Positions 25,902 through 35,863 are shown, counted from the first letter of the stretch. The stretch is DNA of 64,000 nt from Pseudomonadota bacterium (GCA_023426545.1 JAFAAN010000010.1:3330-67329); one strand, 5' to 3'. Numbers and translations: made by a program. Notes: generated from the letters alone by a model not told the origin.

Positions 25902-28900
25902 ATGCACGAGACTCGCCTCTCCGAACTGCGCGCCGAGCTGTCCGTTACCCACTACGATGCTCGTGTCCGCAGGATGGTTGAGCTGGGCCGCCTCGCGCCG
26001 ACGAACCCCGAGGTGCGCAAGGTCCTTGGGGAATTGTCCCAGGGGGATGCCCAGGAGCGGCAGCTCGCGCTCTTCGCCCAGTACAGCTGGCGCGATGGGG
26101 GGCAGGTGCTCTCCGCCACCACCGACGAATCCGCCTGTGTCCGCTCCCTGGCCTACCAGCTCGTGCCCCTGGCCTGTGATGACCCGCAGGCGCTGGAGGC
26201 GTTGAATGTGGCGCGTGCCGTTCGCCGCCAGGAAGGTCTCCTCCGGGGGCTCGTGCGGGCTGGGCGGCGGGGCGTCATCGACGCGTATCTCGACGGGCTG
26301 GCCTCCAGGGCGGATGCACCCGAGTTCGCTGACGCCGTCCCCTTGGCGACCCCCGAGGGAATTCGCCGCCACCTCCCCCGTGCGCTGGAGCGTCCCAGCC
26401 TGCGCTTCTGGAACCGGTTGGCTCACCACGCCCCCAGCGTCCTGGCGGAGGTGCTCGCAGCAGAATTGAAGGCGGTGACGGGCGAGCCCGACCCCGTGAC
26501 GCGCATGTCCCTCCGGGTGTACCTGCCTCGCATCGCCGACCAGGCGCCCGACGCGGCCCTGGTGCTGTTCGAGCTGTTGCTCTCCCGCCGCATCCACCCC
26601 GATGCCCATGCCTGGCATGACCTGGTGCTGCATCGGCCCGAGGCCGCGGTGGCGCTGCTCCAGCGGCATGCGCACGTGACCCCCTACGAGGATCAGTTCG
26701 TCCGCGCCGCGCCGCGGTTGAGCGAGGCCGCGCTCGTGTGGCTCGTCCGCCACGCGCCCCTCACGTTGGGGGACGCCCGGACCTTGCTGACCCGGCTCTC
26801 CGACGCCGCGCGCCGCGCCGTGGTCGAGGCGTGGTGCGCCTCGGTGGATGTGGCGCCGGACTGGGGGGCTCCGTTGCTTCGCTTCGTCACCGACGCCAAC
26901 GAGCGAGAGCGCGTCTACGCGCGCTGGAGCGTGGCCGCCAGGAATCGGGATGGCGTCATCTCCCTGGACGCGCTGGCCGTGTTGCCCATCGACCTGCGGG
27001 AGCGTGAGGCGCGCCGGCATCTCCACGAGGTCGTCGCCCTGGGCACCCGTCCCCTGCAACGCATGGAGTACGCACGGCTGCTGTCCTGGGACGAGGCGGA
27101 CGCGGCCCTCAAGTCCTATCAGGGCCACCCGGAGGGCAGCGTGCGCGGCGAGGCGCTGGCGTCGCTGCTGGCCATTCCCGGGTTGCGTCCCGATGAGCCG
27201 GACCTGGTGGACCGCGCCCTGCCGTTGGTCCTGGCCCGCAAGAACGAGCAGGACCCGGTGCGCGCGGCGATGCTGGGGGCGCTCGTGCTGTGGCCCCGCC
27301 GGGTGTGGCGCCGCGAGCACGCGGAGGCCGTGGGCCGGATATTGCGCGATGCGCTGGATGCGGCGGACCTGTCCTATCGCACCGCGGAGCTCGCGGAGAC
27401 GCTGCTGCTGCGCACCTTCGCCAGGGCGCCCGAGTGGGGCGCGAGGTGGTTGGGCACCCTGCTCAAGGAGCGCGGCCGGCTCCTCAATGCCCGCCTGGGG
27501 GAGTTCCTCACGGAGGATGAGGTCCGCGCCGCCGCGCCCCAGCTCCTGGGCATCGCTCAGGGGTGGGCGCAGCGCGAGCGCGGAGGGGCGTTGCTGGAGC
27601 TGGTGAACAGCCTGGGCGCGCACGTGCGCCGGGTGCCGGGCTTGGGTGAGCTCGCCGTCTCCCTTCGCGACGAGACGCCCTGGTCCCTGCTGGCGCTGGG
27701 GCTGGCCCAGTGGCAGTCCAAGCATGACCGCGCGGGCTTCGAGTCCTCCGTGGGTACCCTGGTCCGGCGCTTCTACGACCGGGGCTGGCTCTCCGAAATC
27801 ATCGCCCTGGCGAACTCAGAGGAGGCGGCGCGGCCCCTGCACCCCGAGCTGGCCTCCGGACTGGAGCGTGTGGCGCTCTGCTTGGGGAAGCAGGCGGACT
27901 CCGCCTTGTCGGTGCTCCGGCGGCGGGCCTGGAAGGCCTTTGACGTGTTGTTGCCCCGGCTGCTGAAGGCCGATGCCAGCATCCTGTGCTTCTCCGTCGT
28001 TCACACGTACCTGCATCGCCGCCGGCAGGAGCTGCTGACGCCCTACCTGAGCGCGCCCGTCATCCAGGGCCGCTTCGCGACGGGGAACACGGGCTGGCTG
28101 CTGGCGTTCGACGCCAAGGGGTTCTACCGGTGGACGTCGGAGCAGAGCGCCCTGTACTCGAAGTCGGTGGGGCGGCTGGTCGAGGACCTGGACCGCGATA
28201 CGCCGACGCTGCTCTGGGGCGTCGCGACGCTCGCGGCGCTGACCTGGGCTCCGATGGAGGGGCTGTGCGCGCTGGCGAATGACGCGCGGCCCGTGGTGCG
28301 GGACAAGGCCATCCAGGTCCTGGCGCGGTGCGACCAGGGACAGGGTGTACCGACGCTGCTGAACTGCCTGGAGGACGCCCGCGCGCGCGTCGCCATCTAC
28401 GGGTTGCGACGTGCCTTCAACGGCATGCCCCCCGTGCGCGTGCTGTCGCTGCTGGCCAGCGTTCCGCTCACCAAGGTCACCGTCGCCAAGGAGGTGGTGC
28501 GCCTGCTGGGGGAGCTGCGCGTGGACGCCGCCTACGAGCGGCTCCTGGAGCTGGATGGCCTGCGCCTGCACCGGGACGTGCGCATCGCCATGCTGCGCGC
28601 GCTCTGGGACCACCTGGAGCGCGAGCCCACCTGGGCGGTCTACACCCGCGCGGTGGAGGACGCCGACTGGGTCATGGCCGCGCGCCTGGGCGACGTTCCC
28701 GCCGACCGGCTCACCGAGGACTCTGACCGCAAGCTGTCCGCGCTGCTCGGACGGGTGCTGGCACGGCCCGAGCCGGCGGCGCGCATCGACCTGCTCCAGC
28801 GCGCGGCGTGGCTGGCCGTGAGGGATGTCGAGCGGACCTTCCTCTCCGCCTGCGGGGCCCGGCTGGGCTCGCCCTACGATGACGAGGTGCGCGCGGCGAT

Positions 28901-29477
28901 GCAGGCCGTGCTCCACCGCTCCGATGAGCGAGACCTGGAGCGGCTGGAGGGGATGTTGGAAGCAGTGGCCCCGGACCGGCGCGCGCTGACGGTGGCGCTG
29001 GAGCAGCTGCTGGCCCTCCACGTGAAGTCCCGCGCCAGCTACATGCTGGCAGCGCGTGCGGCCGAGCAGGTCCTCGCCCGGGACAGCCGCCTGGCGCCGC
29101 TGCGGGTGCGGTGTGCCTCGGCGGCGCTGGCGCCGCTGGAGCTGGCCGAGCGGTGGGTCCACATGGGCGAGGCAGGCCATCTGCACGCGGATGCGCTCGA
29201 TGCCTGTCGTGCCGCGGTGGACACGCTGCCCCTGGGTGACCTGGAGGCCGTGGAGGTCCGGCTCACCGAGAGTGGGAGCGAGGAGGCGCGTCGCGTCGCG
29301 GTGTGGTGCCTGGTGCGCGACGCCGCCCCGGGGCGGGGCTGGACGCCGGAGCGCTTGCGGCGGCTGGCGCGGCTCCAGCAGGACGCATCCCCGCTGGTCT
29401 CCGGTGCCGCGCAGGCGGTCTTCCCGCCTCGCGAGCAGGTGTCCACGGACGTGGCGCCCTCCACAGAGGGCCGCTGA
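25902..29477 (+). CDS. Very large HEAT-like helical-repeat protein
   Basis: 1191 residues with no signal peptide or membrane span, so probably cytoplasmic. The sequence is almost entirely helical, built from degenerate HEAT-like units (for example VVRDKAIQVLARCDQGQGVPTLLNCLEDARARVAIYGLRRAF and similar segments elsewhere). It has no catalytic motif that I can see. Such proteins are usually scaffolds. The ribosome-binding site before 25902 is poor, so the true start could be slightly downstream. It stands between the acyl-CoA operon and mltA without clear functional partners. It is a conserved type of large unknown protein in myxobacteria, by inference from its composition only. Confidence 0.72.
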   Translation: MHETRLSELRAELSVTHYDARVRRMVELGRLAPTNPEVRKVLGELSQGDAQERQLALFAQYSWRDGGQVLSATTDESACVRSLAYQLVPLACDDPQALEALNVARAVRRQEGLLRGLVRAGRRGVIDAYLDGLASRADAPEFADAVPLATPEGIRRHLPRALERPSLRFWNRLAHHAPSVLAEVLAAELKAVTGEPDPVTRMSLRVYLPRIADQAPDAALVLFELLLSRRIHPDAHAWHDLVLHRPEAAVALLQRHAHVTPYEDQFVRAAPRLSEAALVWLVRHAPLTLGDARTLLTRLSDAARRAVVEAWCASVDVAPDWGAPLLRFVTDANERERVYARWSVAARNRDGVISLDALAVLPIDLREREARRHLHEVVALGTRPLQRMEYARLLSWDEADAALKSYQGHPEGSVRGEALASLLAIPGLRPDEPDLVDRALPLVLARKNEQDPVRAAMLGALVLWPRRVWRREHAEAVGRILRDALDAADLSYRTAELAETLLLRTFARAPEWGARWLGTLLKERGRLLNARLGEFLTEDEVRAAAPQLLGIAQGWAQRERGGALLELVNSLGAHVRRVPGLGELAVSLRDETPWSLLALGLAQWQSKHDRAGFESSVGTLVRRFYDRGWLSEIIALANSEEAARPLHPELASGLERVALCLGKQADSALSVLRRRAWKAFDVLLPRLLKADASILCFSVVHTYLHRRRQELLTPYLSAPVIQGRFATGNTGWLLAFDAKGFYRWTSEQSALYSKSVGRLVEDLDRDTPTLLWGVATLAALTWAPMEGLCALANDARPVVRDKAIQVLARCDQGQGVPTLLNCLEDARARVAIYGLRRAFNGMPPVRVLSLLASVPLTKVTVAKEVVRLLGELRVDAAYERLLELDGLRLHRDVRIAMLRALWDHLEREPTWAVYTRAVEDADWVMAARLGDVPADRLTEDSDRKLSALLGRVLARPEPAARIDLLQRAAWLAVRDVERTFLSACGARLGSPYDDEVRAAMQAVLHRSDERDLERLEGMLEAVAPDRRALTVALEQLLALHVKSRASYMLAARAAEQVLARDSRLAPLRVRCASAALAPLELAERWVHMGEAGHLHADALDACRAAVDTLPLGDLEAVEVRLTESGSEEARRVAVWCLVRDAAPGRGWTPERLRRLARLQQDASPLVSGAAQAVFPPREQVSTDVAPSTEGR

Positions 29478-29581
29478 CCCGGCGCGCCGGTTCCTGGTTC
29501 CAGCCGGGCTGGCGTGTCGGGCCGTTCGTGCCTCGGTCCCCGTTCGCCCACCCGCGCAGGTGCGATAGGTAGAGGGGCCAC

Positions 29582-30817
29582 ATGGACATGCGGCACCTTC
29601 GAATCCTCCTGCTGTCGGCGCTGGGGCTCCTCGCCTCGGCCTGCCCGAGCCCCACCCGTGCCCCCGTCACCCGGCCGGAGGACGCGCTCGTCGGGCTGTC
29701 CCGAAAGATGGAGCCCCGGGACGACGGCGACGTCGCGTCCCTGCGGACGGCCATCGCGGAGAGCCTCGTCTGGCTTCGCAGCCGTCCGTCCGACCTGCGC
29801 TTCATCTACGGCGAGCGGCAGGTCTCCATCGCCGAGCTGCGCACCGCCCTGGAGCGCCTGCACGCGCGGCTCCGGGAGGACCTCACCCCGGAGGCGCTGT
29901 GGGCCCTGGTCCTGGAGGACTTCGAGCCCATGGAGGCCGCCGGCGGCGAGGACGGCCAGGTGCTCTTCACCGGCTACTACGAGCCCACCATCGAGGCGAG
30001 CCTGACGCGGACGGACGTGTACAACGTGCCCATCCACGGCTCGCCGTCCGACCTGATTGAAGTCCCGCTGGAGCGCTTCGCGGAGCGCTTCAAGGCGGAG
30101 CGCGTCTTTGGCCGGCTCGATGGGCGCAAGGTGGTGCCGTACTGGTCGCGAGGAGACATCCGCGGTGGGCGGCTCGATGGGCGGAAGCTGGAGCTGGCGT
30201 GGGCCAAGGACCCGGTGGCGCTCTTCTTCCTGGAGGTGCAGGGCAGCGGCTCGTTGCTGCTGCCGGACGGGAGCCGGCGCCGCATCGGCTACGCCGCGTC
30301 GAACGGCAGGGCGTATCGCAGCATCGGCTCGTTGCTCATCCAGGAGGGCGCCATCGCCAAGGAGGAGATGTCGATGCAGGCGCTGCGCGCGTGGCTGGCG
30401 GCCAACCCCCAGCAGCGCCACCGGGTGCTCGACCACAACGAGTCCTACGTGTTCTTCCGCTTCCTGGACACCGCGTCGGTGGGCTCGCTCGGGCGGCCGG
30501 TGACGGCGGGGCGCTCCATCGCGACGGACGCGCGGCTGTTCCCCAAGGGCGGGCTGGCCTTCATCCAGACCGAGCGCCCGGTGCGCATGGCGGATGGCTC
30601 GGTGCAGTGGAAGCCGCTGTCGCGCTTCGTGCTCAACCAGGACACGGGCGGGGCCATCCGTGGCGCGGGGCGGGTGGACGTCTTCTGGGGCGCGGGCCCA
30701 CAGGCGGAGCTGGCCGCGGGGATGATGAAGCAGAAGGGCCGGCTGCTCTTCCTCGTGCCCCGGCCCGGCCGCGCCGCGCTCCTGGTGGCGCCGCCGCCCG
30801 TCACGTCGCCGCGGTAG
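29582..30817 (+). CDS. mltA: Membrane-bound lytic murein transglycosylase A
   Basis: A 411-residue lipoprotein with lipobox LASAC (Cys21) and AGAGGGG before the ATG. The MltA domain is clear from TGYYEPTIEASLTRTDVYNVPIHG onwards, and the 3D domain at the end (LNQDTGGAIRGAGRVDVFWGAG) supplies the catalytic-site aspartates. The enzyme cleaves the glycan strands of peptidoglycan from the outer-membrane side to form 1,6-anhydro ends during wall turnover. It is somewhat longer than the E. coli enzyme, mostly in the N-terminal region. Confidence 0.92.
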   Translation: MDMRHLRILLLSALGLLASACPSPTRAPVTRPEDALVGLSRKMEPRDDGDVASLRTAIAESLVWLRSRPSDLRFIYGERQVSIAELRTALERLHARLREDLTPEALWALVLEDFEPMEAAGGEDGQVLFTGYYEPTIEASLTRTDVYNVPIHGSPSDLIEVPLERFAERFKAERVFGRLDGRKVVPYWSRGDIRGGRLDGRKLELAWAKDPVALFFLEVQGSGSLLLPDGSRRRIGYAASNGRAYRSIGSLLIQEGAIAKEEMSMQALRAWLAANPQQRHRVLDHNESYVFFRFLDTASVGSLGRPVTAGRSIATDARLFPKGGLAFIQTERPVRMADGSVQWKPLSRFVLNQDTGGAIRGAGRVDVFWGAGPQAELAAGMMKQKGRLLFLVPRPGRAALLVAPPPVTSPR

Positions 30818-31151
30818 CCGGGCTCATGCGCGAGGTTGCCGCCCTTCGAGCGGTGGGCCTCCACCTCGCCCCTTGGCAGGGCGCGCCGCGCCATTCCAGC
30901 CACCCGGCGTCATGAGCACTTGAATATCGGGAAGGGGCCTGCGTCGGTGACGCCGCATGCCGCGTTCCCCCTCCTGCATCCAGCGAGCCTCCCCAGGGGC
31001 TTTCCGGCCGTCTCCGAGAGACGCCGGTGGCGGGCACGCGTGGAAACCGGGCAGTATGGTCCTGTCTCCCTTGTCACGGGTGGCCTGTGCACACCCTGTC
31101 CGGCGCGGATGCCGGTGTGGCGCCGAGGGGAGAGGACACGAGGCACCTGGG
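30818..31151. other. Intergenic region, no gene seen
   Basis: 334 bp between mltA and the 2OG oxygenase gene. An open frame continues upstream of the oxygenase ATG to about 30957 but has poor composition and no ribosome-binding site. A small AT-richer patch (GCACTTGAATATCGGGAAGG near 30917-30936) could hold a promoter. I find no repeat, RNA gene or convincing terminator. Confidence 0.4.
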
Positions 31152-32243
31152 ATGAGCAGCGACGTGGCGGAAACGAAAGACGGAGTGGTTCTTCTCGACT
31201 ATGCGCAGCTCGTGGCCGGCGCGGACCTGAGCGCCGCCATCGAGCGTGCATATGGGCATGACGGCATTGGCCTGCTCGTCGTCCGGGGGATTCCCGAGCT
31301 GACCGAGCTGCGCGACAACCTGCTGCCCCTGGGCTTCCGTTTCGCGGCCCTGCCCACCGAGGTGAAGGACCGCTACGTCCACGCGCGCAGCAGCTACTCG
31401 TTCGGCTGGAGCCATGGGAAGGAGCTGCTGCGCCCCGGCCAGTTCGATGAGTTCAAGGGCTCGTACTACAACAATCCCCAGTACGACGTTCCGCACACCG
31501 ACGCGGAGCTCATCGAGAAGCACCCGGAGAACTACCACCCCAACGTGTGGCCGGACGCGGACTTCCCGGAGCTGCGGCCCGCCTTCATGGCGCTGGGCCA
31601 GCGCATGGTGGACGTGGGCGTGCTGGTCGCCGAGCAGTGCGACAAGTACGTGCGGTCCAGGCTGGGGAGCCGCCTGTCACCGGACGCGGCCCTGGCGACG
31701 ACGATTCGCGAGTCGCGCGCGTGCAAGGCGCGGCTGCTCTACTACTTCGCCATCAACGAGGACGCGACGCCGCGCACGCGCGACTCGTGGTGCGGCTGGC
31801 ACAGCGACCACGGCTCGCTCACGGCGCTCTGCCCGGCCATGTACTTCGAGGCCGAGCCCGGCGCGCAGGAGCCGGCGCGCAAGGACATCCCGGTGCCGGA
31901 CCCGGAGGCGGGCCTGTACGTGCGCACGCGCACCGGCGAGGAGCGCAAGGTCGTCATCCCGAAGGACAGCCTGGCCTTCCAGATTGGCGAGACCTCCCAG
32001 ATTGTCACCGGCGGGCTGCTGCGCTCCACGCCGCACGCGGTGCAGGCGCTGGCGCATCCGGCGAGCCGCAACATCTCGCGCTCCACCTTCGCCGTGTTCA
32101 TGCAGCCGGACAACGACATGCACCTGCGCCCCCCGGAGGGCGCGGACCCGGCCGAGCAGAAGGTGGGCGCCTTCCATCCCGGCATGACGTTCGGCGATTT
32201 CGCCAAGGCGACCTTCGCGAAGTTCTACAACCCCTACGCTTAG
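31152..32243 (+). CDS. 2-oxoglutarate/Fe(II)-dependent oxygenase, isopenicillin-N-synthase-like
   Basis: 363 residues from the ATG at 31152. The Fe(II) facial triad is visible as WHSDHGSLTAL (HxD) and a distal His in LRSTPHAVQAL, with the 2OG-binding Arg-x-Ser near NISRSTFAVFMQP. The N-terminal DIOX_N-like half (GIGLLVVRGIPELTELRDNLLPLGFRFAALP) matches the IPNS/ACC-oxidase branch. It could hydroxylate or desaturate a small molecule in the cytoplasm. The next gene (DUF2845) follows after 18 bp, but no pathway is evident. Confidence 0.85.
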   Translation: MSSDVAETKDGVVLLDYAQLVAGADLSAAIERAYGHDGIGLLVVRGIPELTELRDNLLPLGFRFAALPTEVKDRYVHARSSYSFGWSHGKELLRPGQFDEFKGSYYNNPQYDVPHTDAELIEKHPENYHPNVWPDADFPELRPAFMALGQRMVDVGVLVAEQCDKYVRSRLGSRLSPDAALATTIRESRACKARLLYYFAINEDATPRTRDSWCGWHSDHGSLTALCPAMYFEAEPGAQEPARKDIPVPDPEAGLYVRTRTGEERKVVIPKDSLAFQIGETSQIVTGGLLRSTPHAVQALAHPASRNISRSTFAVFMQPDNDMHLRPPEGADPAEQKVGAFHPGMTFGDFAKATFAKFYNPYA

Positions 32244-32261
32244 GCAGAGAGGAGACGACCG

Positions 32262-32609
32262 ATGCGCACCCTGGGACTGGCGGTCATGCTGGCGATGACA
32301 GGGGCTCCGCTGGCGGCGGAGGCGGCCTCGCTCCGCTGTGGCCAGACGCTGGTCGCGGACGGGGCGCTCAAGACGGAGGTGCTCGCGAAGTGCGGGGAGC
32401 CGGCGGCGAAGCAGTTCCGGACGGTGACGGACTCGGCGGGCTCATGGACGCCGGGGCCGAACGGCGGCGGCACCGGCGAGCGGCGCACCATCACCCGCGA
32501 GTACGAGGAGTGGACGTACAACTTCGGGCCGCGCCGCTTCATGCAGGTGGTGACGTTCGAGGACGGCCGCCTCATCGACGTGCAGAGCGCGGGCTACGGC
32601 AGCGAGTAG
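32262..32609 (+). CDS. Secreted DUF2845-family protein
   Basis: 115 residues with a signal peptide (LAVMLAMTGAPLAAEA). The mature part has the family pattern CGQTLVADGALKTEVLAKCGEP, with two cysteines that could form a disulfide, and a beta-rich C-terminal half (EYEEWTYNFGPRRFMQVVTFEDGRLIDV). The function is unknown. GAGGAG lies upstream of the ATG. Confidence 0.8.
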   Translation: MRTLGLAVMLAMTGAPLAAEAASLRCGQTLVADGALKTEVLAKCGEPAAKQFRTVTDSAGSWTPGPNGGGTGERRTITREYEEWTYNFGPRRFMQVVTFEDGRLIDVQSAGYGSE

Positions 32610-32678
32610 CCGGGGTGGGCTCCCAGGACCGGGAGTGATAGCGTCTACACTCCACTCCGGGAGCTGGGGGGCCGTCCG

Positions 32679-34247
32679 ATGATGCACGGGTTTCGCTGGG
32701 GCATGGGGCTGAGTGCCATGGCGACGGTGCTCGGGGGCCTGGGCATGTGGCGGGCCGAACGGCTGGCGCGGACGGAGCGCGTCGAGGTGCCCGCGCCCGC
32801 CTTCGCGCGGCTCCCCTCGCTGCCGCCGCTCCCGATTCCGCCGCCCGCCATGGATGGCGCGGCGGAGCGCATTCGCGTGAAGGTCTTCTCGGCGAGCACC
32901 GGTGCGCCACTGGCTGGCGCGAGGGTCTCACTCATCCCCGCGCCGATGGTCTTCCGGTTCCCCTCGAAGGTGCCCGACGTGACGGCCGTGACGGATGCCG
33001 CGGGCGTGGCCGTGTTCCTGGCGCCGGACGCCGGCCTGTACTCCGTCTGCGCGCGCGGGGCCGGTCATGCCGAGTCCTGCGAGGAGGAAGTGGGCGTCGT
33101 CGCGGGGGGCGTGCTCTCGGTGGCGCTGCGGTTGCCGCTCGGGGCGGTGGTCGAGGGGCAGATTCTCCAGCATGACGGGAGCCCCGCCGCGGAGGTCCGG
33201 CTGGTCGCGCCGGGGGAGCAGATGCTCCTGGAGCTGACGCCCACCTGGACGACGACGGATGCGCAGGGGCGCTACACGCTGGATGGGCTGACGCCCGGCG
33301 CCTACGTCCAGATGGCGCTCGACACGCCGCGGGGCAAGGCGATGAGCCGCGCCCTCGATTCGGAGCTGGCGGCGGGAGAGGAGAGGCGCTTCGACATCCA
33401 GCTGGGCGCCTTCGTCCCAGTCACCGTCAAGCCGGTGATGCAGCGTCAGCGCGGGACGGACTCGGTGGATGGGGTCTCCATGACCGTCCCGTTGACTCCG
33501 CGGGAGGATGGCACCTGGACCGGCATCGCGGAGTCGGGGCGGCAGGCCCTCTTCATCTCTGGCCGCCGGGATGGGGCGGAGGTCGCGTTCTGGAGAGATG
33601 TGACTGTCGTGCCCGGAGTCCCCGTGGTCATTCCGCTGCCCTTCATCGACCTCAAGCAGCAGGGGAGGGTGTGGCCGAACATCAGCCGTTGCAGGGACCT
33701 CGGTTCGTATGAAGTGGCCGGCCGCGTCTTCATGCCGGATGGCTCGCCTGTGCAGGGGGACGTCTGGGTCGCGCCAGGGAGCCCAGGAGACATCGAGCGA
33801 TGCAACAACGTGGCGCGGGGCCATTCGCACTTCCGCTTCGAGGGCTCGGGCTTCGCGGTGCGTGCCGCGGCGGGCTGGGGCAGCACGGTCTACGCGTGGC
33901 TCGCGGATGGCCGTGCGGGCAGCGCCGCTGTCACGGGCCGGCAGGGCGAGCATGTGGTGGCTGACATCCACCTGGAGGAGACCGGGGCCGTGACGGGCGT
34001 GGTGGTGTTCGAGGGAGAGCCTCTCTGGGGCCACCGTGAGGGCCTCTCCATCGACGGCAGCGCGTTCGGCGCGTGGCACACCACGCGGATGGACGGCAGC
34101 TTCTTCGTTCCAGGGTTGAAGCCCGGGAAGCATGTGCTGACGACCCTTCATGGCGAGGTGGAGTTCAACGTCAACGCCCGCGAGGTGACGAACGTGGGCG
34201 TGTTGAAGGGGCCGCTGGAGCCGGAGGTCGCGGCCGCGAACCCGTGA
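32679..34247 (+). CDS. Exported protein with carboxypeptidase-regulatory-like (beta-sandwich) domains
   Basis: 522 residues. A hydrophobic N-terminus (GLSAMATVLGGLGMW) anchors or exports the protein. Several repeated beta-sandwich units follow, each opening with a pattern such as VEGQILQHDGSPAAEVRLVAP, VAGRVFMPDGSPVQGDVWVAPG or VTGVVVFEGEPLWGHREGLSIDG and closing with a G-x-Y/F-x-L-x-x-L-x-P-G-x-Y/H strand. These are carboxypeptidase D regulatory-like domains, found in many myxobacterial surface proteins. No enzyme domain is seen. An adhesive or structural role in the envelope is likely. Confidence 0.75.
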   Translation: MMHGFRWGMGLSAMATVLGGLGMWRAERLARTERVEVPAPAFARLPSLPPLPIPPPAMDGAAERIRVKVFSASTGAPLAGARVSLIPAPMVFRFPSKVPDVTAVTDAAGVAVFLAPDAGLYSVCARGAGHAESCEEEVGVVAGGVLSVALRLPLGAVVEGQILQHDGSPAAEVRLVAPGEQMLLELTPTWTTTDAQGRYTLDGLTPGAYVQMALDTPRGKAMSRALDSELAAGEERRFDIQLGAFVPVTVKPVMQRQRGTDSVDGVSMTVPLTPREDGTWTGIAESGRQALFISGRRDGAEVAFWRDVTVVPGVPVVIPLPFIDLKQQGRVWPNISRCRDLGSYEVAGRVFMPDGSPVQGDVWVAPGSPGDIERCNNVARGHSHFRFEGSGFAVRAAAGWGSTVYAWLADGRAGSAAVTGRQGEHVVADIHLEETGAVTGVVVFEGEPLWGHREGLSIDGSAFGAWHTTRMDGSFFVPGLKPGKHVLTTLHGEVEFNVNAREVTNVGVLKGPLEPEVAAANP

Positions 34248-34274
34248 AGGCGTTCGCGGCCGTTCCGGAGCGCG

Positions 34275-35588
34275 CTAGCGCCCTGCCTTCCACAGCTCCT
34301 CGTCGATGATGCGGCGGAAGTGGTCGATGGGCCGCGCTCCCACCACTGGCCGGCCGTTGATGAAGAAGGTCGGCGTGCCCGTGGCGCCCACGCGCAGGGC
34401 CTCGGCCATGTCCGCGGACACGTGGGCGTCATGCTGGCGCGAGTCCAGCGCCGCCTTGAAGCGGCCCACGTCCAGGCCCACCTGCCGCGCATAGTCCTCC
34501 AGCGAGGCGCGGTCCAGCTTGCGCTGGTTGGCGAAGAGCACGTCGTGGAACTCCCAGAAGCGGCCCTGCTCATGTGCCGCCATGGCCGCCAGCGCCGCCG
34601 TCCGTGCGTTGGGGTGCTGGGCCAGCGGCTGGTGCTTGAAGGCCACGCGAAGCTTGCCCCCGTACTCCGTCTCCAGCGCCTTCAGCGTCGGCACCACGCG
34701 GGCGCAGAACGGGCACTCGAAGTCGGAGAAGGCCACCAGCGTCACCGGCGCGTCGGCGGCGCCGCGTGAGGGCGCGTTGCCCACCTCCACATTCTGCGTC
34801 GGAAGCTCGGGCCGCGCCGCGGGCGTGGGCGCGTCCTCCCGGCCGTTCGCGATGGTGCGCGCGTACACCTCCGCCGGGCGGACCCCCGTCTTCACCAGGG
34901 CCTCTGCCTTGGCCAGCTCCTCGTCCACCACGCTGCTGAAGACCCCCAGCGGCTGCGCGCCGCTGATGAAGCGGCCATTCACGAAGAAGGCCGGCGTGCC
35001 GGTGGCGCCCAGCTTCACCGCGAGCGCTTCGTCCTGGCGGATGCGCTCCGCCAGGCGAGGGTCGGCGCGGTCCCGGTTCCAGCGGGTGAGGTCCAGCCCC
35101 ACGCTCCGGGCGTGGCGCTCCAGGTCGTCGTCGCTCAGGGCCCTCGCGTTGGCGAAGAGCACCTCATGCATCTCCCAGAACCTGCCCTGCGCCTCCGCGG
35201 CCATCGCCGCCAGCGCCGCGGGCCGGGCCCGTGGGTGGTTGGCCAGCGGGTGGTGCTTCATCACCACGCGCAGCCGGTCGCCGTAGCGCTGCTGAAGCTG
35301 CTTCACCGTGTCGTTGGCGCGCGCGCAGAACGGACACTCATAGTCGGAGAACTCCACCAGCGTGACGAGCGCGTCCTCCGGCCCCGCCGTGGGCGAATCC
35401 AGCACGGGCACCTTGTAGACGGTGGGAGAGACGGGCGGGCGCTGGCCCGCGGGGGTGGGCGCCGCCACCGCGACGTTCGCGGCGTGTGCCGTGCCCGCGC
35501 CCAGCTCCTGCGGCCGCGTCACGCGGCCACCCGCGAATCCCACCGCGAGCCCGACGGCCAGGCCCACCCAGACAGACGACTTGGACAT
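34275..35588 (-). CDS. Membrane-anchored protein with two tandem DsbA-like thioredoxin domains
   Basis: 437 residues from the ATG at 35588. An N-terminal membrane anchor (VWVGLAVGLAVGFAGG) leads to two homologous DsbA/thioredoxin_4 domains, each with a CPFC active site (Cys85/Cys88 and Cys292/Cys295) and a cis-proline region (GTPAFFVNGRFISG and GTPTFFINGRPVVG). The domains share almost the same sequence order, indicating an internal duplication. The protein should exchange or form disulfides in the periplasm. A single DsbA usually has one domain of about 190 residues, so the fusion is unusual. The CPFC motif is less oxidising than CPHC, so reduction or isomerisation is also possible. Confidence 0.87.
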   Translation of the reverse strand: MSKSSVWVGLAVGLAVGFAGGRVTRPQELGAGTAHAANVAVAAPTPAGQRPPVSPTVYKVPVLDSPTAGPEDALVTLVEFSDYECPFCARANDTVKQLQQRYGDRLRVVMKHHPLANHPRARPAALAAMAAEAQGRFWEMHEVLFANARALSDDDLERHARSVGLDLTRWNRDRADPRLAERIRQDEALAVKLGATGTPAFFVNGRFISGAQPLGVFSSVVDEELAKAEALVKTGVRPAEVYARTIANGREDAPTPAARPELPTQNVEVGNAPSRGAADAPVTLVAFSDFECPFCARVVPTLKALETEYGGKLRVAFKHQPLAQHPNARTAALAAMAAHEQGRFWEFHDVLFANQRKLDRASLEDYARQVGLDVGRFKAALDSRQHDAHVSADMAEALRVGATGTPTFFINGRPVVGARPIDHFRRIIDEELWKAGR

Positions 35589-35863
35589 GGTGTTGCTCCT
35601 CGACACGAGACACCGGTGGCGCCGCGGTCCGCCGCGCTCCACACCGGGCCCGGCCCACGTGGGCCCGGCGCCCAAGGAGTGACGCGAGGCCGCCCGGAGT
35701 TTCAGCGCCCGGGGAAGTCATGCCGGGAGCGCGGTGTCCCGCCGCCGCGCGGGGAGACATGAGCCCGGCGGGCCGGCTGGTGCGCGGGCGTATCCCGGTC
35801 GGGCCGGTGGTTGTCCGTCACCCGGCAGGCCCCACCTTTGATGCGGAAAGGAGGCTGGGCCTC

